From positions 1 to 64,000 of the forward strand of contig CABUPZ010000005.1 in assembly GCA_902493585.1 (NCBI GenBank): DNA of 64,000 bases, read 5' to 3'. The translations under genes were made by a program, and so were the position numbers. The notes beneath the pieces were generated by a model that was not told the origin of the DNA, did no database searches, and saw only the letters and a program-made list of their open reading frames with translations. Within the stretch, counting starts at the first letter, position 1. The number at the start of each line of letters is the position of its first letter. Below, piece after piece: positions 8,371-15,885 of this stretch. The DNA comes from an uncultured Fusicatenibacter sp. (GTDB taxonomy: Bacteria > Bacillota > Clostridia > Lachnospirales > Lachnospiraceae).

Positions 8371-8871
8371 TCACTGAGAGATCTTGTTCTGACACGAACC
8401 CATTTGCTGTGAAGCGGAATAGCCATTGATGTAAATACAAAGATTTTTTTCTAAATCACGCTCCGAACGAGGAGTCTTTAAAGTAATAGGTATCAAAGAT
8501 AAAGCATGATCCAGTTGGCTTGTAGCAATTAAAGGAACTTCATCATAATTTGTTGTATAAACTCTTTGCCATTTAAAGGAATATAGCTCTTTATGTTCCT
8601 TTTCAATTTTTCCTACGCGTAATTGATTTTTTATTTCTTGTATTAAGTCAGTCGAAGAAAACATTTCTTGATATGTTTCTGCTGCATCCTGTAAATCCCA
8701 TGGGGCCTCTGGATGATCAATATCACATTGATTATATAATTGACTTGCTAAATGCACGCCTGAAGGGAACGGTTCTCCATGTGGTGTCTTTACATCCAAA
8801 TGCGCTCCAGATCCTGTAATTAAAACAGCGTTTCCACTAATAATACTATTAAAAATTTCTTGATTTTCCAT
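8371..8871 (-). pseudogene. Truncated SIR2-domain protein (probable anti-phage defence remnant)
   Basis: The N-terminal region matches SIR2-like (NAD-binding) domains of defence-type proteins: NAVLITGSGAHLD (~residues 14-26), then PFPSGVHLASQLYNQCD and the core WQRVYTTNYDEV (TTNYD motif), then LEKNLCIYINGY. At INGY, where the family continues for several hundred residues, the frame switches to unrelated sequence and stops at 8371. The ATG at 8871 after GGAGAG is preferred to an upstream start at 8934. Base composition is clearly more AT-rich than the neighbours, suggesting horizontal acquisition. An intact gene of this type would deplete NAD on infection; this copy lacks any effector or sensor half. 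Confidence 0.7.
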
Positions 8872-9018
8872 ATGCTCTCCTACGTTTCTGCTTAAATATT
8901 CATCGTTTATTACTATTATCCTTCTTCTTGTCAATTATGTCCACAAAAATAAGTATTTTTATGACATTACTTTCTTCTGAAATATGATAAGACAGTCAGC
9001 TTATCTCAAATTTCTCTG

Positions 9019-9070
9019 AAAAAAACGGAAGCAGCTATATTTTCTCTGTACAGTCTGCTTCCGCTTTCTT
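9019..9070 (-). terminator. Terminator of spoIIID
   Basis: On the minus strand, GCGGAAGCAG pairs with CTGCTTCCGT followed by TTTTT. The stem is strong enough to work from the other side as well, since aaagaaagc flanks it. Confidence 0.75.
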
Positions 9071-9073
9071 GCC

Positions 9074-9328
9074 TTATCCATGCTGATGAAGATATTTTTC
9101 TCTCGTAGCCATCCCCCCGCGGATATGACGTTCTGATTTGTTTGTATCCAGGACCTTCCGCGCTTCCCGGGCAAGAGACGCGTTTATCTGGAGGAGACGA
9201 TCGGTGACATCTTTATGTACCGTACTTTTGCTGACCCCAAATTTTTTTGCCGTCTGCCTCACCGTTGCCTTTTCTTCGACAATATAATTTGCGATTTCAA
9301 TTGCCCGTTCTTCGATATAATCTTTCAA
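9074..9328 (-). CDS. spoIIID: Sporulation transcriptional regulator SpoIIID
   Basis: DNA-binding regulator of mother-cell gene expression during sporulation, switching from SigE to SigK programmes. The 84-residue protein carries the helix-turn-helix TVRQTAKKFGVSKSTVHKDV (~residues 22-41) and the basic C-terminal SERHIRGGMATREKY, both diagnostic. Start is TTG at 9328 preceded by GGGGGA, which matches the family start MKDYIEERAIEIA. Its presence indicates a spore-forming lineage. It is followed by its own terminator; the upstream gene ends about 100 bases away. Confidence 0.95.
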   Translation of the reverse strand: MKDYIEERAIEIANYIVEEKATVRQTAKKFGVSKSTVHKDVTDRLLQINASLAREARKVLDTNKSERHIRGGMATREKYLHQHG

Positions 9329-9413
9329 GGAAAATCCCCCGAAATCTCCTCTTTTTACAATCTATGCAGGGAGACTTCGGGTCATGCAAAATGAGAGGCG
9401 GTTATGTCCGTAT

Positions 9414-9433
9414 GGTTTTCAAACATACTCTAG
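9414..9433 (+). repeat. Half copy of dispersed repeat B (ttttcaaaca..ctctag)
   Basis: GGTTTTCAAACATACTCTAG matches the right arm of the full hairpin repeat at 13058-13104. It lies in the gap between spoIIID and the TauE-like gene. Confidence 0.55.
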
Positions 9434-10209
9434 CCAATAATCAGTTTCACAACAGCGATCAGGATAGAAAATACCGCGACGCCTTTTTTCAAAAGTTCCG
9501 GTTTCAGGAAAGAAGTATTATGGCTTCCAAACCATACGCCGATCCCGTGGCTGATCATGGAAACAGCCAGCAGTCCTCCGATGGAGAGGATATCACACTG
9601 CATCGTATATCCGATACAGGACGGAATGGCGATAAAGATGGAGTCAAAAAGTGCGACGCCGACAGCAGTTTTGACCGGGACGCCAAGGACTACCAGCAGC
9701 GGCATGACAAGGATCGGGCCGCCGGCACCGGACAGCGCGCAGACAGCGGCGGTAATCAGACCGAAAAGGATACAGACAGGAAGAGGAATCTGTCTGCTTT
9801 TCGTCTGTGTCCGGCTGCCCGCGGAGACGTCCGTTTCCGATGTTTCTTTTTTGTCCTTCCGCAGAAGGATGGAGAGGCCGGAGAGTAAGACGACCGTGTA
9901 GAGAATACGTTTTACGATTGCTTCGTCGATCAGAAGATTCAGTCTGACGCCGATGACAGCGCCGATCAGGCTTCCGATGCTGATGAAAACCGCCAGCTTT
10001 AGATCCAGGTTTTTCGCTTTGTAATAATTCCAGGATCCAAGGATTCCTGAGATCAGGAAGGCGAAGAAACTCAGTGCCAGCGCCTGGACGGCGGGCATTC
10101 CCATAAAACCGCTGTACAGCATCGGAAGCAGGAAGCCTGCGATTCCGGTGAGGCCGATCATTCCTCCGATGAGGAGGTTGGCTATGATAACAATAAGATA
10201 AGTAAGCAT
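9430..10209 (-). CDS. TauE/SafE-family membrane transporter
   Basis: 259-residue polytopic membrane protein, about eight hydrophobic helices, start MLTYLIVIIANLLIGGMIGL. The N-terminal GGMIGLTGIAGFLLPML and the internal SGAGGPILVMPLLVVLGVP are the paired Gly/Pro-rich motifs of the TauE/SafE (DUF81) family, members of which export sulfite, sulfonates or other organic anions. ATG at 10209 follows GGAG. It lies 16 bases after the amidohydrolase gene, so it is probably co-transcribed and may move its substrate or product; the specific anion is unknown. Confidence 0.8.
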   Translation of the reverse strand: MLTYLIVIIANLLIGGMIGLTGIAGFLLPMLYSGFMGMPAVQALALSFFAFLISGILGSWNYYKAKNLDLKLAVFISIGSLIGAVIGVRLNLLIDEAIVKRILYTVVLLSGLSILLRKDKKETSETDVSAGSRTQTKSRQIPLPVCILFGLITAAVCALSGAGGPILVMPLLVVLGVPVKTAVGVALFDSIFIAIPSCIGYTMQCDILSIGGLLAVSMISHGIGVWFGSHNTSFLKPELLKKGVAVFSILIAVVKLIIG

Positions 10210-10225
10210 AAATAAAACTCCAATG

Positions 10226-11530
10226 TTACGGATGATAGTTTCTGGCTTCTGCCAGGATTTTCTCCTGGTCAAGTGTCAGGATCTGTCCTTTTTCCATCAG
10301 GACGCGTCCGCCGACGATGGAATCTGTCACGTCGGAAGCATTGACGCTTTCCAGCAGGGTATTGGAAAGGTGTCCGTAAACCGCCAGGTGAGGTTTCTGC
10401 ATATCGATTCCGATCAGATCGGCGGAAGCACCTTCCCGGATCACACCGCCGTTCGGGTTTCCGAGACATTTCTGTCCGTTGACCGTCGCCATTTTCAGGA
10501 TAGTTTTGGCGGGCATGACCGCAGGGTTGGACAGGGGAACTCCGAAATGGAGATTCATCACAGAGCGGAAGATTTTCATCTCATTCCAAAGGCTCAGACC
10601 TCCGTGGGCGGCTCCGTCGGTTCCAAGGCTGACGGTGATTCCCTTACTCATAAGGGACGGGGTATCCGGCGCTGCTTTTCCGCAGTTGCTGAACGGGCAG
10701 TGGCAGACGTTTACGCCGCGCTGTGCGAGAAGCTGTTTCTCATCTTCTGAAAGCAGAAGACTGTGGGCGCCGATAAAATTTTCACCCAGGATCCCGAGTT
10801 TCTCCAGGTACTCATAGGGACGCATCTGTTCTTTTTCCATAAAGAAATTGATCTCGCCCGGATATTCGTTCATGTGAGCCTGGAGCATGGTGCCGCGCTC
10901 TCTGGCACGGGAGCCCGCTGCCTCCATCAGTTCCCGGGAGCAGGAGATCAGGGAGCGAAGGGAATAGTAAACCTTCAGATTTCCTTTGCCGTGGAATGCG
11001 TCGTACAGAGCGTCGGTGCGCCGGATCGCTTCGTCGGCATCCATTGCGATAGAAGCGGGAAGTCCTTTCTGATCCATGGTGGAGAAGGACAGCGCGCCCC
11101 GAAGACCGCTTTCGCAGTAGATTTCGGCGGCTTCTTCCATATAATAGCTTCCGGCGTCGATGAATCCGGTGGTTCCGGACTGTATCATGTCAAGGGCGGC
11201 AAGCTGGGCGCTGAGACGTATCTTTTTCAGCGTCAGGGTACTTTCGAAAGGCAGCATGATCCGTGTCCAGATCATCGGCATCTCATCCAGGACGCGGCCC
11301 CGCAGGAGCTGCTGGCCGGTATGCATATGGGCGTCTACCAGGCCGGGAAGGTAGACACAGCCTTTTCCGTCCAGTGTCCGATCGAAGGTATAGGTTTCGT
11401 TCAGCTGTTCCAGCGTGTCAATTTTTTCTATTTTTCCGTCTGCAACCGCAATGCTGCTGCCCTTCTGAAGTTCGAAATTCTCGTCCAGGTAGTCGGCATG
11501 GCGGATCAGCAGGTCTGCATGTTTTTTCAT
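10226..11530 (-). CDS. Amidohydrolase (SAH/MTA deaminase or chlorohydrolase-like)
   Basis: 434-residue metal-dependent hydrolase of the cyclic amidohydrolase superfamily. Visible metal and catalytic motifs: PGLVDAHMHTGQQ (HxH, ~residues 65-77), LQAHMNEYPG, GAHSLLLS and SLGTDGAAHGG. The overall pattern resembles 5-methylthioadenosine/S-adenosylhomocysteine deaminases and atrazine-type chlorohydrolases, so the substrate is probably an aminated heterocycle such as a purine or pterin; this cannot be narrowed by eye. Strong AAAGGAG site. It sits between the DUF3100-like pair upstream and TauE-like gene downstream, suggesting uptake, deamination and export of one compound. Confidence 0.8.
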   Translation of the reverse strand: MKKHADLLIRHADYLDENFELQKGSSIAVADGKIEKIDTLEQLNETYTFDRTLDGKGCVYLPGLVDAHMHTGQQLLRGRVLDEMPMIWTRIMLPFESTLTLKKIRLSAQLAALDMIQSGTTGFIDAGSYYMEEAAEIYCESGLRGALSFSTMDQKGLPASIAMDADEAIRRTDALYDAFHGKGNLKVYYSLRSLISCSRELMEAAGSRARERGTMLQAHMNEYPGEINFFMEKEQMRPYEYLEKLGILGENFIGAHSLLLSEDEKQLLAQRGVNVCHCPFSNCGKAAPDTPSLMSKGITVSLGTDGAAHGGLSLWNEMKIFRSVMNLHFGVPLSNPAVMPAKTILKMATVNGQKCLGNPNGGVIREGASADLIGIDMQKPHLAVYGHLSNTLLESVNASDVTDSIVGGRVLMEKGQILTLDQEKILAEARNYHP

Positions 11531-11561
11531 AAATCAAAATCTCCTTTCCGACGGCTGCCCA

Positions 11562-11610
11562 CAGGCACTGTGTTTTCATACAATCTGCCAAGTAAATGTG
11601 CAGATCTGGA
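11562..11610 (+). repeat. Dispersed repeat C, copy 1
   Basis: The segment begins AGGCACTGTGTTTTCATAC and is about 80 percent identical to 50618-50668 and related to the reverse strand of 25732-25781. It fills most of the gap between the amidohydrolase and the upstream membrane-protein gene. Confidence 0.65.
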
Positions 11611-11622
11611 TGAACGGCCGCA

Positions 11623-12069
11623 TCAGATTGCTCCGGTAAGGCCGAGGATCAGCTGTGAAATGATTGCAGAGCCGAGGAACGTTCCGGTCATAACCAGTAT
11701 GCCGACGATGATCATTTTCCATCCCTGTTTCAGGAAAGAGCGGATCTGGTCGCTGATGGAAATTCCGGCGTAGGCGCCTACCAGCGTCAGGGGAGCGGTG
11801 AAGTTGATCTTGTTGGCGGACTCGATCACAAACTCGCGGATCGGGGAGATCGGGCTGGCTGCCAGAAGTCCCAGGATGGAGCAGTATGCAACGATCGGGA
11901 GCCGCAGAGGGATCAGTTTGGTGCAGACAACGGCGATCACTGAGATTGCCAGCAGTACAAGGATGCCCGGCAGGGAATCCATAAATCCTACCTGAAATCC
12001 GACAAAATTTGCCAGGCCGATGCCAAGGCCTGAAATTACCAGTAAAAGAATCCATTCCAGATATCTCAT
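11623..12069 (-). CDS. Small membrane protein, transporter-associated
   Basis: 148 residues with about five hydrophobic segments and a Gly/Pro-rich pattern (LPGILVLLAISVIAVVCTK, PLTLVGAYAGISISDQIRS). Not assigned to a named family. It starts one base after the end of the DUF3100-like gene and its ribosome site GAGGA is inside that gene, so the two are translationally coupled and probably form one transport complex. Confidence 0.75.
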   Translation of the reverse strand: MRYLEWILLLVISGLGIGLANFVGFQVGFMDSLPGILVLLAISVIAVVCTKLIPLRLPIVAYCSILGLLAASPISPIREFVIESANKINFTAPLTLVGAYAGISISDQIRSFLKQGWKMIIVGILVMTGTFLGSAIISQLILGLTGAI

Positions 12070-12070
12070 G

Positions 12071-13042
12071 TTATTTTTCCTCGTCTTTCTTGGGTGCTGT
12101 TTCGGTGGTGGTCTGTGTCAGAACTTTACCAGATTCCTGAGTTTCGTTTTCTTTTCCAGTGAGCGCCTCAGCGGCTGCTTGGCGTTCGGCTGCTTTTCTT
12201 GTGAGGACTTCACTGGGTTCATGACGCAGACGGGCAAATTTCGGTTCCATAATTTCATAGAGTTTCTGGGTCAGCGGGATGCCGACGAAAATCGCCACGT
12301 AAATGCCGGTCAGTCCGGACAGGGTTTCGCTGGTGCTTGCCAGTGCGGAGAGCTGTGCAGCCATATCCGGATAGATAACGGAAAGGCTTGCTGTGGCGCT
12401 TGCCATCAGGATACCGGCTCCGACACCTGAGGCCATGCCGAGGGCATATGGGTGAAAGATGTTCAGTGAAGCAACCATGGTGGTCATAAAACCGAAAAAG
12501 ATGGTTCCGACCATACCGCCCACCACATAGATGGAGAGGCTTCCCTGTGTTTCCGGGGAATCAGGACCGAACATATCCGTGATCAGCGCAAGGTTTGACT
12601 CACGGTTGATGGAGTGGGTGGCGCCGATCGCTTCACGTTTCAGACCGAGCAGCAGGGCAACAGGCAGGGCGACGAAAATCGTTCCGAGGTTTCCGATTTC
12701 CTGGAAGATCAGAGCCGGGCCGGCGGAAATAACGGTTTCAATGGTGGCGCCGGCATTGATGCCCAGCTTTGCAATGAAGGGACAGATGGCGACGATGACA
12801 AGTTTGGATGCAGCCTTCACTTCTTTGGTTTTAAAAATTTTCAGGGCTTCCGGTCCGGAGAGTACACCGAGAAGAAGGGCGTAGAAAATCGGAAACAGGA
12901 TCAGTGTTCCTGGACCGACAGGTATCTGAATCTGACCGATGGAATCGGCGATGATGATAAAGAGAAACGCCAGCAGAAAGATTTTATATTCATTGCGCAG
13001 GCGATCCCAGGTAGAAGAATACAGGTAGGTTTCTTTTTTCAT
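12071..13042 (-). CDS. DUF3100-like membrane protein (putative transporter)
   Basis: 323-residue polytopic protein with about eight to nine hydrophobic helices up to residue ~270, then a charged, Glu/Ala/Lys-rich cytoplasmic tail (RKAAERQAAAEALTGKENE...). The pattern agrees with proteins annotated DUF3100, whose function is not established. Strong GAAGGAG site. First gene of the minus-strand unit with the 148-residue membrane protein and the amidohydrolase. Its promoter region faces the Crp/Fnr regulator at 13395. Confidence 0.75.
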   Translation of the reverse strand: MKKETYLYSSTWDRLRNEYKIFLLAFLFIIIADSIGQIQIPVGPGTLILFPIFYALLLGVLSGPEALKIFKTKEVKAASKLVIVAICPFIAKLGINAGATIETVISAGPALIFQEIGNLGTIFVALPVALLLGLKREAIGATHSINRESNLALITDMFGPDSPETQGSLSIYVVGGMVGTIFFGFMTTMVASLNIFHPYALGMASGVGAGILMASATASLSVIYPDMAAQLSALASTSETLSGLTGIYVAIFVGIPLTQKLYEIMEPKFARLRHEPSEVLTRKAAERQAAAEALTGKENETQESGKVLTQTTTETAPKKDEEK

Positions 13043-13057
13043 GATAGGCTCCTTCTT

Positions 13058-13104
13058 TAGAGCATGTTTGAAAATTGCAGGAATGAATTTTCAAACACAC
13101 TCTA
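13058..13104 (+). repeat. Dispersed repeat B, full hairpin copy
   Basis: Arms 13058-13076 and 13086-13104 pair at 17 of 19 positions; the loop is gcaggaatg. Related copies are at 9414-9433, 35878-35923 and 49272-49294. Here it occupies the 5' leader of the DUF3100-like gene rather than a 3' end. Confidence 0.7.
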
Positions 13105-13129
13105 GTGTTTTCGTGTGTTTTCAACGGGG

Positions 13130-13140
13130 GTTATTATAAC
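13130..13140 (-). promoter_or_regulatory. Palindrome GTTATTATAAC over the -10 of the DUF3100-like unit
   Basis: GTTATTATAAC contains TATAAT on the minus strand (13138-13133). The matching -35 position is only T-rich, so the promoter is likely to need or be blocked by a regulator. A related core, GTTATTATTATAAC, occurs at 14197-14210. The remainder of the 352-base gap 13043-13394 holds repeat B, the regulator promoter and tandem gagaggtt units at about 13366-13387. Confidence 0.45.
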
Positions 13141-13224
13141 GAAGAATGATCCGGGAAAAAAGGACAAATGGGTTGTTTTTGGGGAAAACGGATGAAAACG
13201 GTTTTTCGGGCGGTAAGTTCTTCG

Positions 13225-13253
13225 TGGACTTTGGGGTGGATTAAGGATATAAT
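13225..13253 (+). promoter_or_regulatory. Promoter of the Crp/Fnr-family regulator
   Basis: TGGACT (13225-13230), 17-base spacer, TATAAT (13248-13253). This leaves a leader of about 135 bases before the start codon at 13395. Confidence 0.5.
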
Positions 13254-13394
13254 AAAATGTGAATTACATGAAAAGGTCTTAGGTGCAGGAGCAGGATTAA
13301 GAATAGTAAGTTCAAGAGTGGAATCATGCGGTTTGTTTGAGGATTGGCATGGAGTGGAAGGATGAGAGGTTGAGAGGTTGAGAGGGAGAAGTTT

Positions 13395-14084
13395 ATGACG
13401 CTGGAAGAGTTGATCCGGGAGGTTCCGGAGTTGGAGGAGTATCTCAGGTTTATGCCGGAGGAGTTGAAGTTGAGGTATACGATAAAAACTTACCCGCCGG
13501 GGACGATCATTCATCAGAAGGATGAGGTGCTGACTTATTTTGGGATTGTGTGCAAGGGTTATCATCGGGTCATCAATGAGTTTGAAAATGGGAATGTGTT
13601 TATGATTGAGCGCAATGATCCGATTGATTTTGTCGGTGAGGTGACGATCCTGGCGGAAAAGGAGAAAACTTCGGTGACGATCGAGACGTTGACGGAGTGT
13701 ACGGTTCTTTATTTTTCCAGAAAGGATTTTGAGTGGTGGATCTCGCAGGATATCCATTTCCTCAGGCTTGTATCCCATAAGGTGGCGTATAAGCTGTATC
13801 GTTCTTCTTATAACAGGGGCAGGAGGTTGTTTTATCCGCCGCAGCACCTTTTGATGGTCTATCTGACCCAGTATATTGAGGAGAGGAAACCGGAAGGGGA
13901 AGTGAAGGTCATTTCCCGTACGCGGCAGGAGTTGTATGAGGAGACGGGGATCAGTATCAAAACGCTGAACCGGACGATCCAGAAAATGAAGGCGGAAGGA
14001 GCGGTCGGAATCTATAAAGGAAAGATTTCTCTGACCAGGGAACAGTATCAGAGAATGAAAGAGTATCTCAAGCAGAATCCTTGA
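13395..14084 (+). CDS. Crp/Fnr-family transcriptional regulator
   Basis: 229-residue regulator with an N-terminal cyclic-nucleotide-binding-like barrel (~residues 15-130) and a C-terminal winged helix (~150-225; TRQELYEETGISIKTLNRTI is the recognition region). No cysteine cluster like that of FNR is present, so it is not an obvious iron-sulfur sensor, and the ligand is unknown. Start follows GAGGGAGAA. It lies divergent from the DUF3100-like/amidohydrolase unit and directly upstream of the methyltransferase-ABC operon. Palindromes sharing a GTTATTA core lie on both sides, so it may control one or both. Confidence 0.88.
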   Translation: MTLEELIREVPELEEYLRFMPEELKLRYTIKTYPPGTIIHQKDEVLTYFGIVCKGYHRVINEFENGNVFMIERNDPIDFVGEVTILAEKEKTSVTIETLTECTVLYFSRKDFEWWISQDIHFLRLVSHKVAYKLYRSSYNRGRRLFYPPQHLLMVYLTQYIEERKPEGEVKVISRTRQELYEETGISIKTLNRTIQKMKAEGAVGIYKGKISLTREQYQRMKEYLKQNP

Positions 14085-14175
14085 AAAGATTTGGCATAAA
14101 AAATAAATCAATAGGTAAGAAAAAATCTTTTTAAAGAAATCTGAAAAATGTACAAAAAATATCCCCTACCCGGGC

Positions 14176-14204
14176 TTGTTGGCAGCCGCAGGATTCGTTA
14201 TTAT
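14176..14204 (+). promoter_or_regulatory. Likely promoter of the methyltransferase/ABC operon
   Basis: TTGTTG (14176-14181), 17-base spacer, TATTAT (14199-14204). The -10 box lies inside the centre of the large palindrome 14183-14224, so binding of a protein there would block transcription. Confidence 0.5.
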
Positions 14205-14224
14205 TATAACGAATCCTGCGGCTG
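14183..14224 (+). repeat. Perfect 19-bp-arm palindrome, candidate operator
   Basis: Left arm 14183-14201 and right arm 14206-14224 are exact reverse complements around the loop tatt. It is 100 bases after the regulator gene and 97 before the next start. No U-run follows (tgtttatgtcc), which argues against a simple terminator. Either an operator or a 3' hairpin of the regulator message. Confidence 0.7.
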
Positions 14225-14320
14225 TGTTTATGTCCGCATGGAAATGCCGGTGTTTTTTCCGGCAGAGTTTATCATCGTTTGCAACTGACGGAAAAGAAAA
14301 GAGAAAAGGAATATTTTCGT

Positions 14321-15103
14321 ATGGCAGAGCAATTACTGGAAAAGATAGGTGATTACTGGACAGGCCGGGCGGCGGGTTATTCCAAAGTGAATCAGGAAGA
14401 GCTGGCAGGTTCCCAGAGAAGGGACTGGCTTGTTAAAATAGAGGAACAGATCCGGAAGGTTTTCGGGGACAGGGAAAAGCAGAGTATCCGTATTCTGGAT
14501 GTGGGTACCGGTCCGGGATTTTTTGCGATCATTCTTGCGGAAGCGGGTTATCAGGTGACGGCAGTGGATTACACTCCTGCGATGCTGGAGCAGGCGAAGA
14601 AAAATGCCGGCCCGCTGGCGGAGAGGATCGACTTTCGCCGGATGGATGGACAGAGGCTGGATTTTGAGGAGGAAACCTTTGATGTGGTGATTTCCAGAAA
14701 TCTCACCTGGGTGCTGGAGCATCCGGAAAAGGCGTATACCTCCTGGAAGAGGGTCCTGAAAAAGCCGGGACTTCTCATCAACTTTGATGCCAACTGGTAC
14801 CATTATCTGTATGACGACCGGAAGGAAGAGGAGTATCAGAGAGACCGGGAGGCGGTCAGAGAGCAGGGCATGGAAGATTATAATACAGCTCCGGATATCG
14901 ACGAGAAAGCGATGGAAGAAATCGTCCGCGCGGTTCCCCTTGGAAGGGTCCTGCGTCCCGTATGGGATATGGAAGTGCTGGAGCGATTGAAAATGAAAGA
15001 GGTTCAGGCGGATACAGAGGTCTGGAAGAGTGTCTGGACGCCTGTGGAGCAGGTGAATTTTGCGTCCACCCCGATGTTTATGGTGACGGCGCAGAGAGGC
15101 TGA
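14321..15103 (+). CDS. Class I SAM-dependent methyltransferase (first of a pair)
   Basis: 260-residue Rossmann-fold methyltransferase: motif I ILDVGTGPGFFAIILAEAG (~residues 58-76), the acidic AVDYTPAML, the motif IV region FDVVISRNLTWVLEHPEKAY and motif VI WKRVLKKPGLLINFD. Start at 14321 follows AAAGGA; the frame extends upstream to 14279 without a ribosome site. It is a clear paralogue of the next gene (shared SRNLTW/TRNLTW and HP..AY..W.RVLK). Placement at the head of a nickel/peptide-type ABC operon suggests it modifies the imported ligand or a metallophore; the substrate is not known. Confidence 0.85.
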   Translation: MAEQLLEKIGDYWTGRAAGYSKVNQEELAGSQRRDWLVKIEEQIRKVFGDREKQSIRILDVGTGPGFFAIILAEAGYQVTAVDYTPAMLEQAKKNAGPLAERIDFRRMDGQRLDFEEETFDVVISRNLTWVLEHPEKAYTSWKRVLKKPGLLINFDANWYHYLYDDRKEEEYQRDREAVREQGMEDYNTAPDIDEKAMEEIVRAVPLGRVLRPVWDMEVLERLKMKEVQADTEVWKSVWTPVEQVNFASTPMFMVTAQRG

Positions 15104-15117
15104 AAGGAGAACAAGCG

Positions 15118-15885
15118 ATGGAAGCAGTGCTGCAAAGAGATATATGGAAAGAGACACCGGCGGTCAAAAGCCGCATTGCCAGTTACTGGGATGGAAGATC
15201 GGACAGCTTTAAAATACAGAGAGACGCGGAACTGCACAGTGAACAGCATCAGTTATGGCAGGAGGAGCTGCTCTCCCATCTGCCGGAGAAAGGACTGCGT
15301 ATCCTGGATGTGGGCTGCGGCTGCGGATTTTTTTCGCTGATGCTGGCGGACTGCGGTCATCAGGTGACTGGAATCGATCTTACGGAAAGTATGATCCTGC
15401 GAGGCCGTGAACTGGCTTCCGAATATGGAGTGGACGCGGATCTTCGGGTCATGGACGCGGAAAATCTGGAGTTTGACGATGAGACCTTTGACGCGATCGT
15501 GACGAGGAATCTTACCTGGACGCTGCCCCATCCCAAGCAGGCGTATGAGGAGTGGCTGCGTGTGTTGAAACCGGGCGGGCTCCTGCTGAATTATGACGCA
15601 GAGCATGCGAAATATCACAGTAGGAACGGGCTGGAAGGGGAAGAAGCGCACAAGATGCTGTCCGGCGAACAGATGGATGAATGCATGAGAATCTACCATA
15701 TGCTGCCGATCAGCAGCTGGAAACGTCCGGCGTGGGATGTCTGTCTGCTGAAACAGCTGGGATGCCGCCAGGTCACGGCGGATGAAACGATTGGAGAGAA
15801 GCTGTACCGTCATGAAAATGAATTTACGACACCGTATCCGATCTTTCGGATCAAGGCAGTCAAAGAGAGCAGGGATTTATGCTGA
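15118..15885 (+). CDS. Class I SAM-dependent methyltransferase (second of a pair)
   Basis: 255 residues: motif I ILDVGCGCGFFSLMLADCG, the acidic GIDLTESMIL, then FDAIVTRNLTWTLPHPKQAY and LRVLKPGGLLLNYD. Start ATG at 15118 follows AAAGGAG. The first permease gene starts inside its last codons (overlap 15879-15885), so methyltransferase and transporter are translationally coupled. It is similar enough to the preceding gene to be a tandem duplication that has diverged. Substrate unknown. Confidence 0.88.
   Translation: MEAVLQRDIWKETPAVKSRIASYWDGRSDSFKIQRDAELHSEQHQLWQEELLSHLPEKGLRILDVGCGCGFFSLMLADCGHQVTGIDLTESMILRGRELASEYGVDADLRVMDAENLEFDDETFDAIVTRNLTWTLPHPKQAYEEWLRVLKPGGLLLNYDAEHAKYHSRNGLEGEEAHKMLSGEQMDECMRIYHMLPISSWKRPAWDVCLLKQLGCRQVTADETIGEKLYRHENEFTTPYPIFRIKAVKESRDLC

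Noticed and set aside
7382..8960. Integrase att sites at tRNA-Lys
   Set aside because: No direct repeat of the tRNA 3' end was found downstream and no integrase gene is present.
14183..14224. Simple intrinsic terminator for the Crp/Fnr regulator
   Set aside because: The stem is perfect but is followed by tgtttatgtcc rather than a T-run, so it is listed as a palindrome instead; a terminator role is not excluded.
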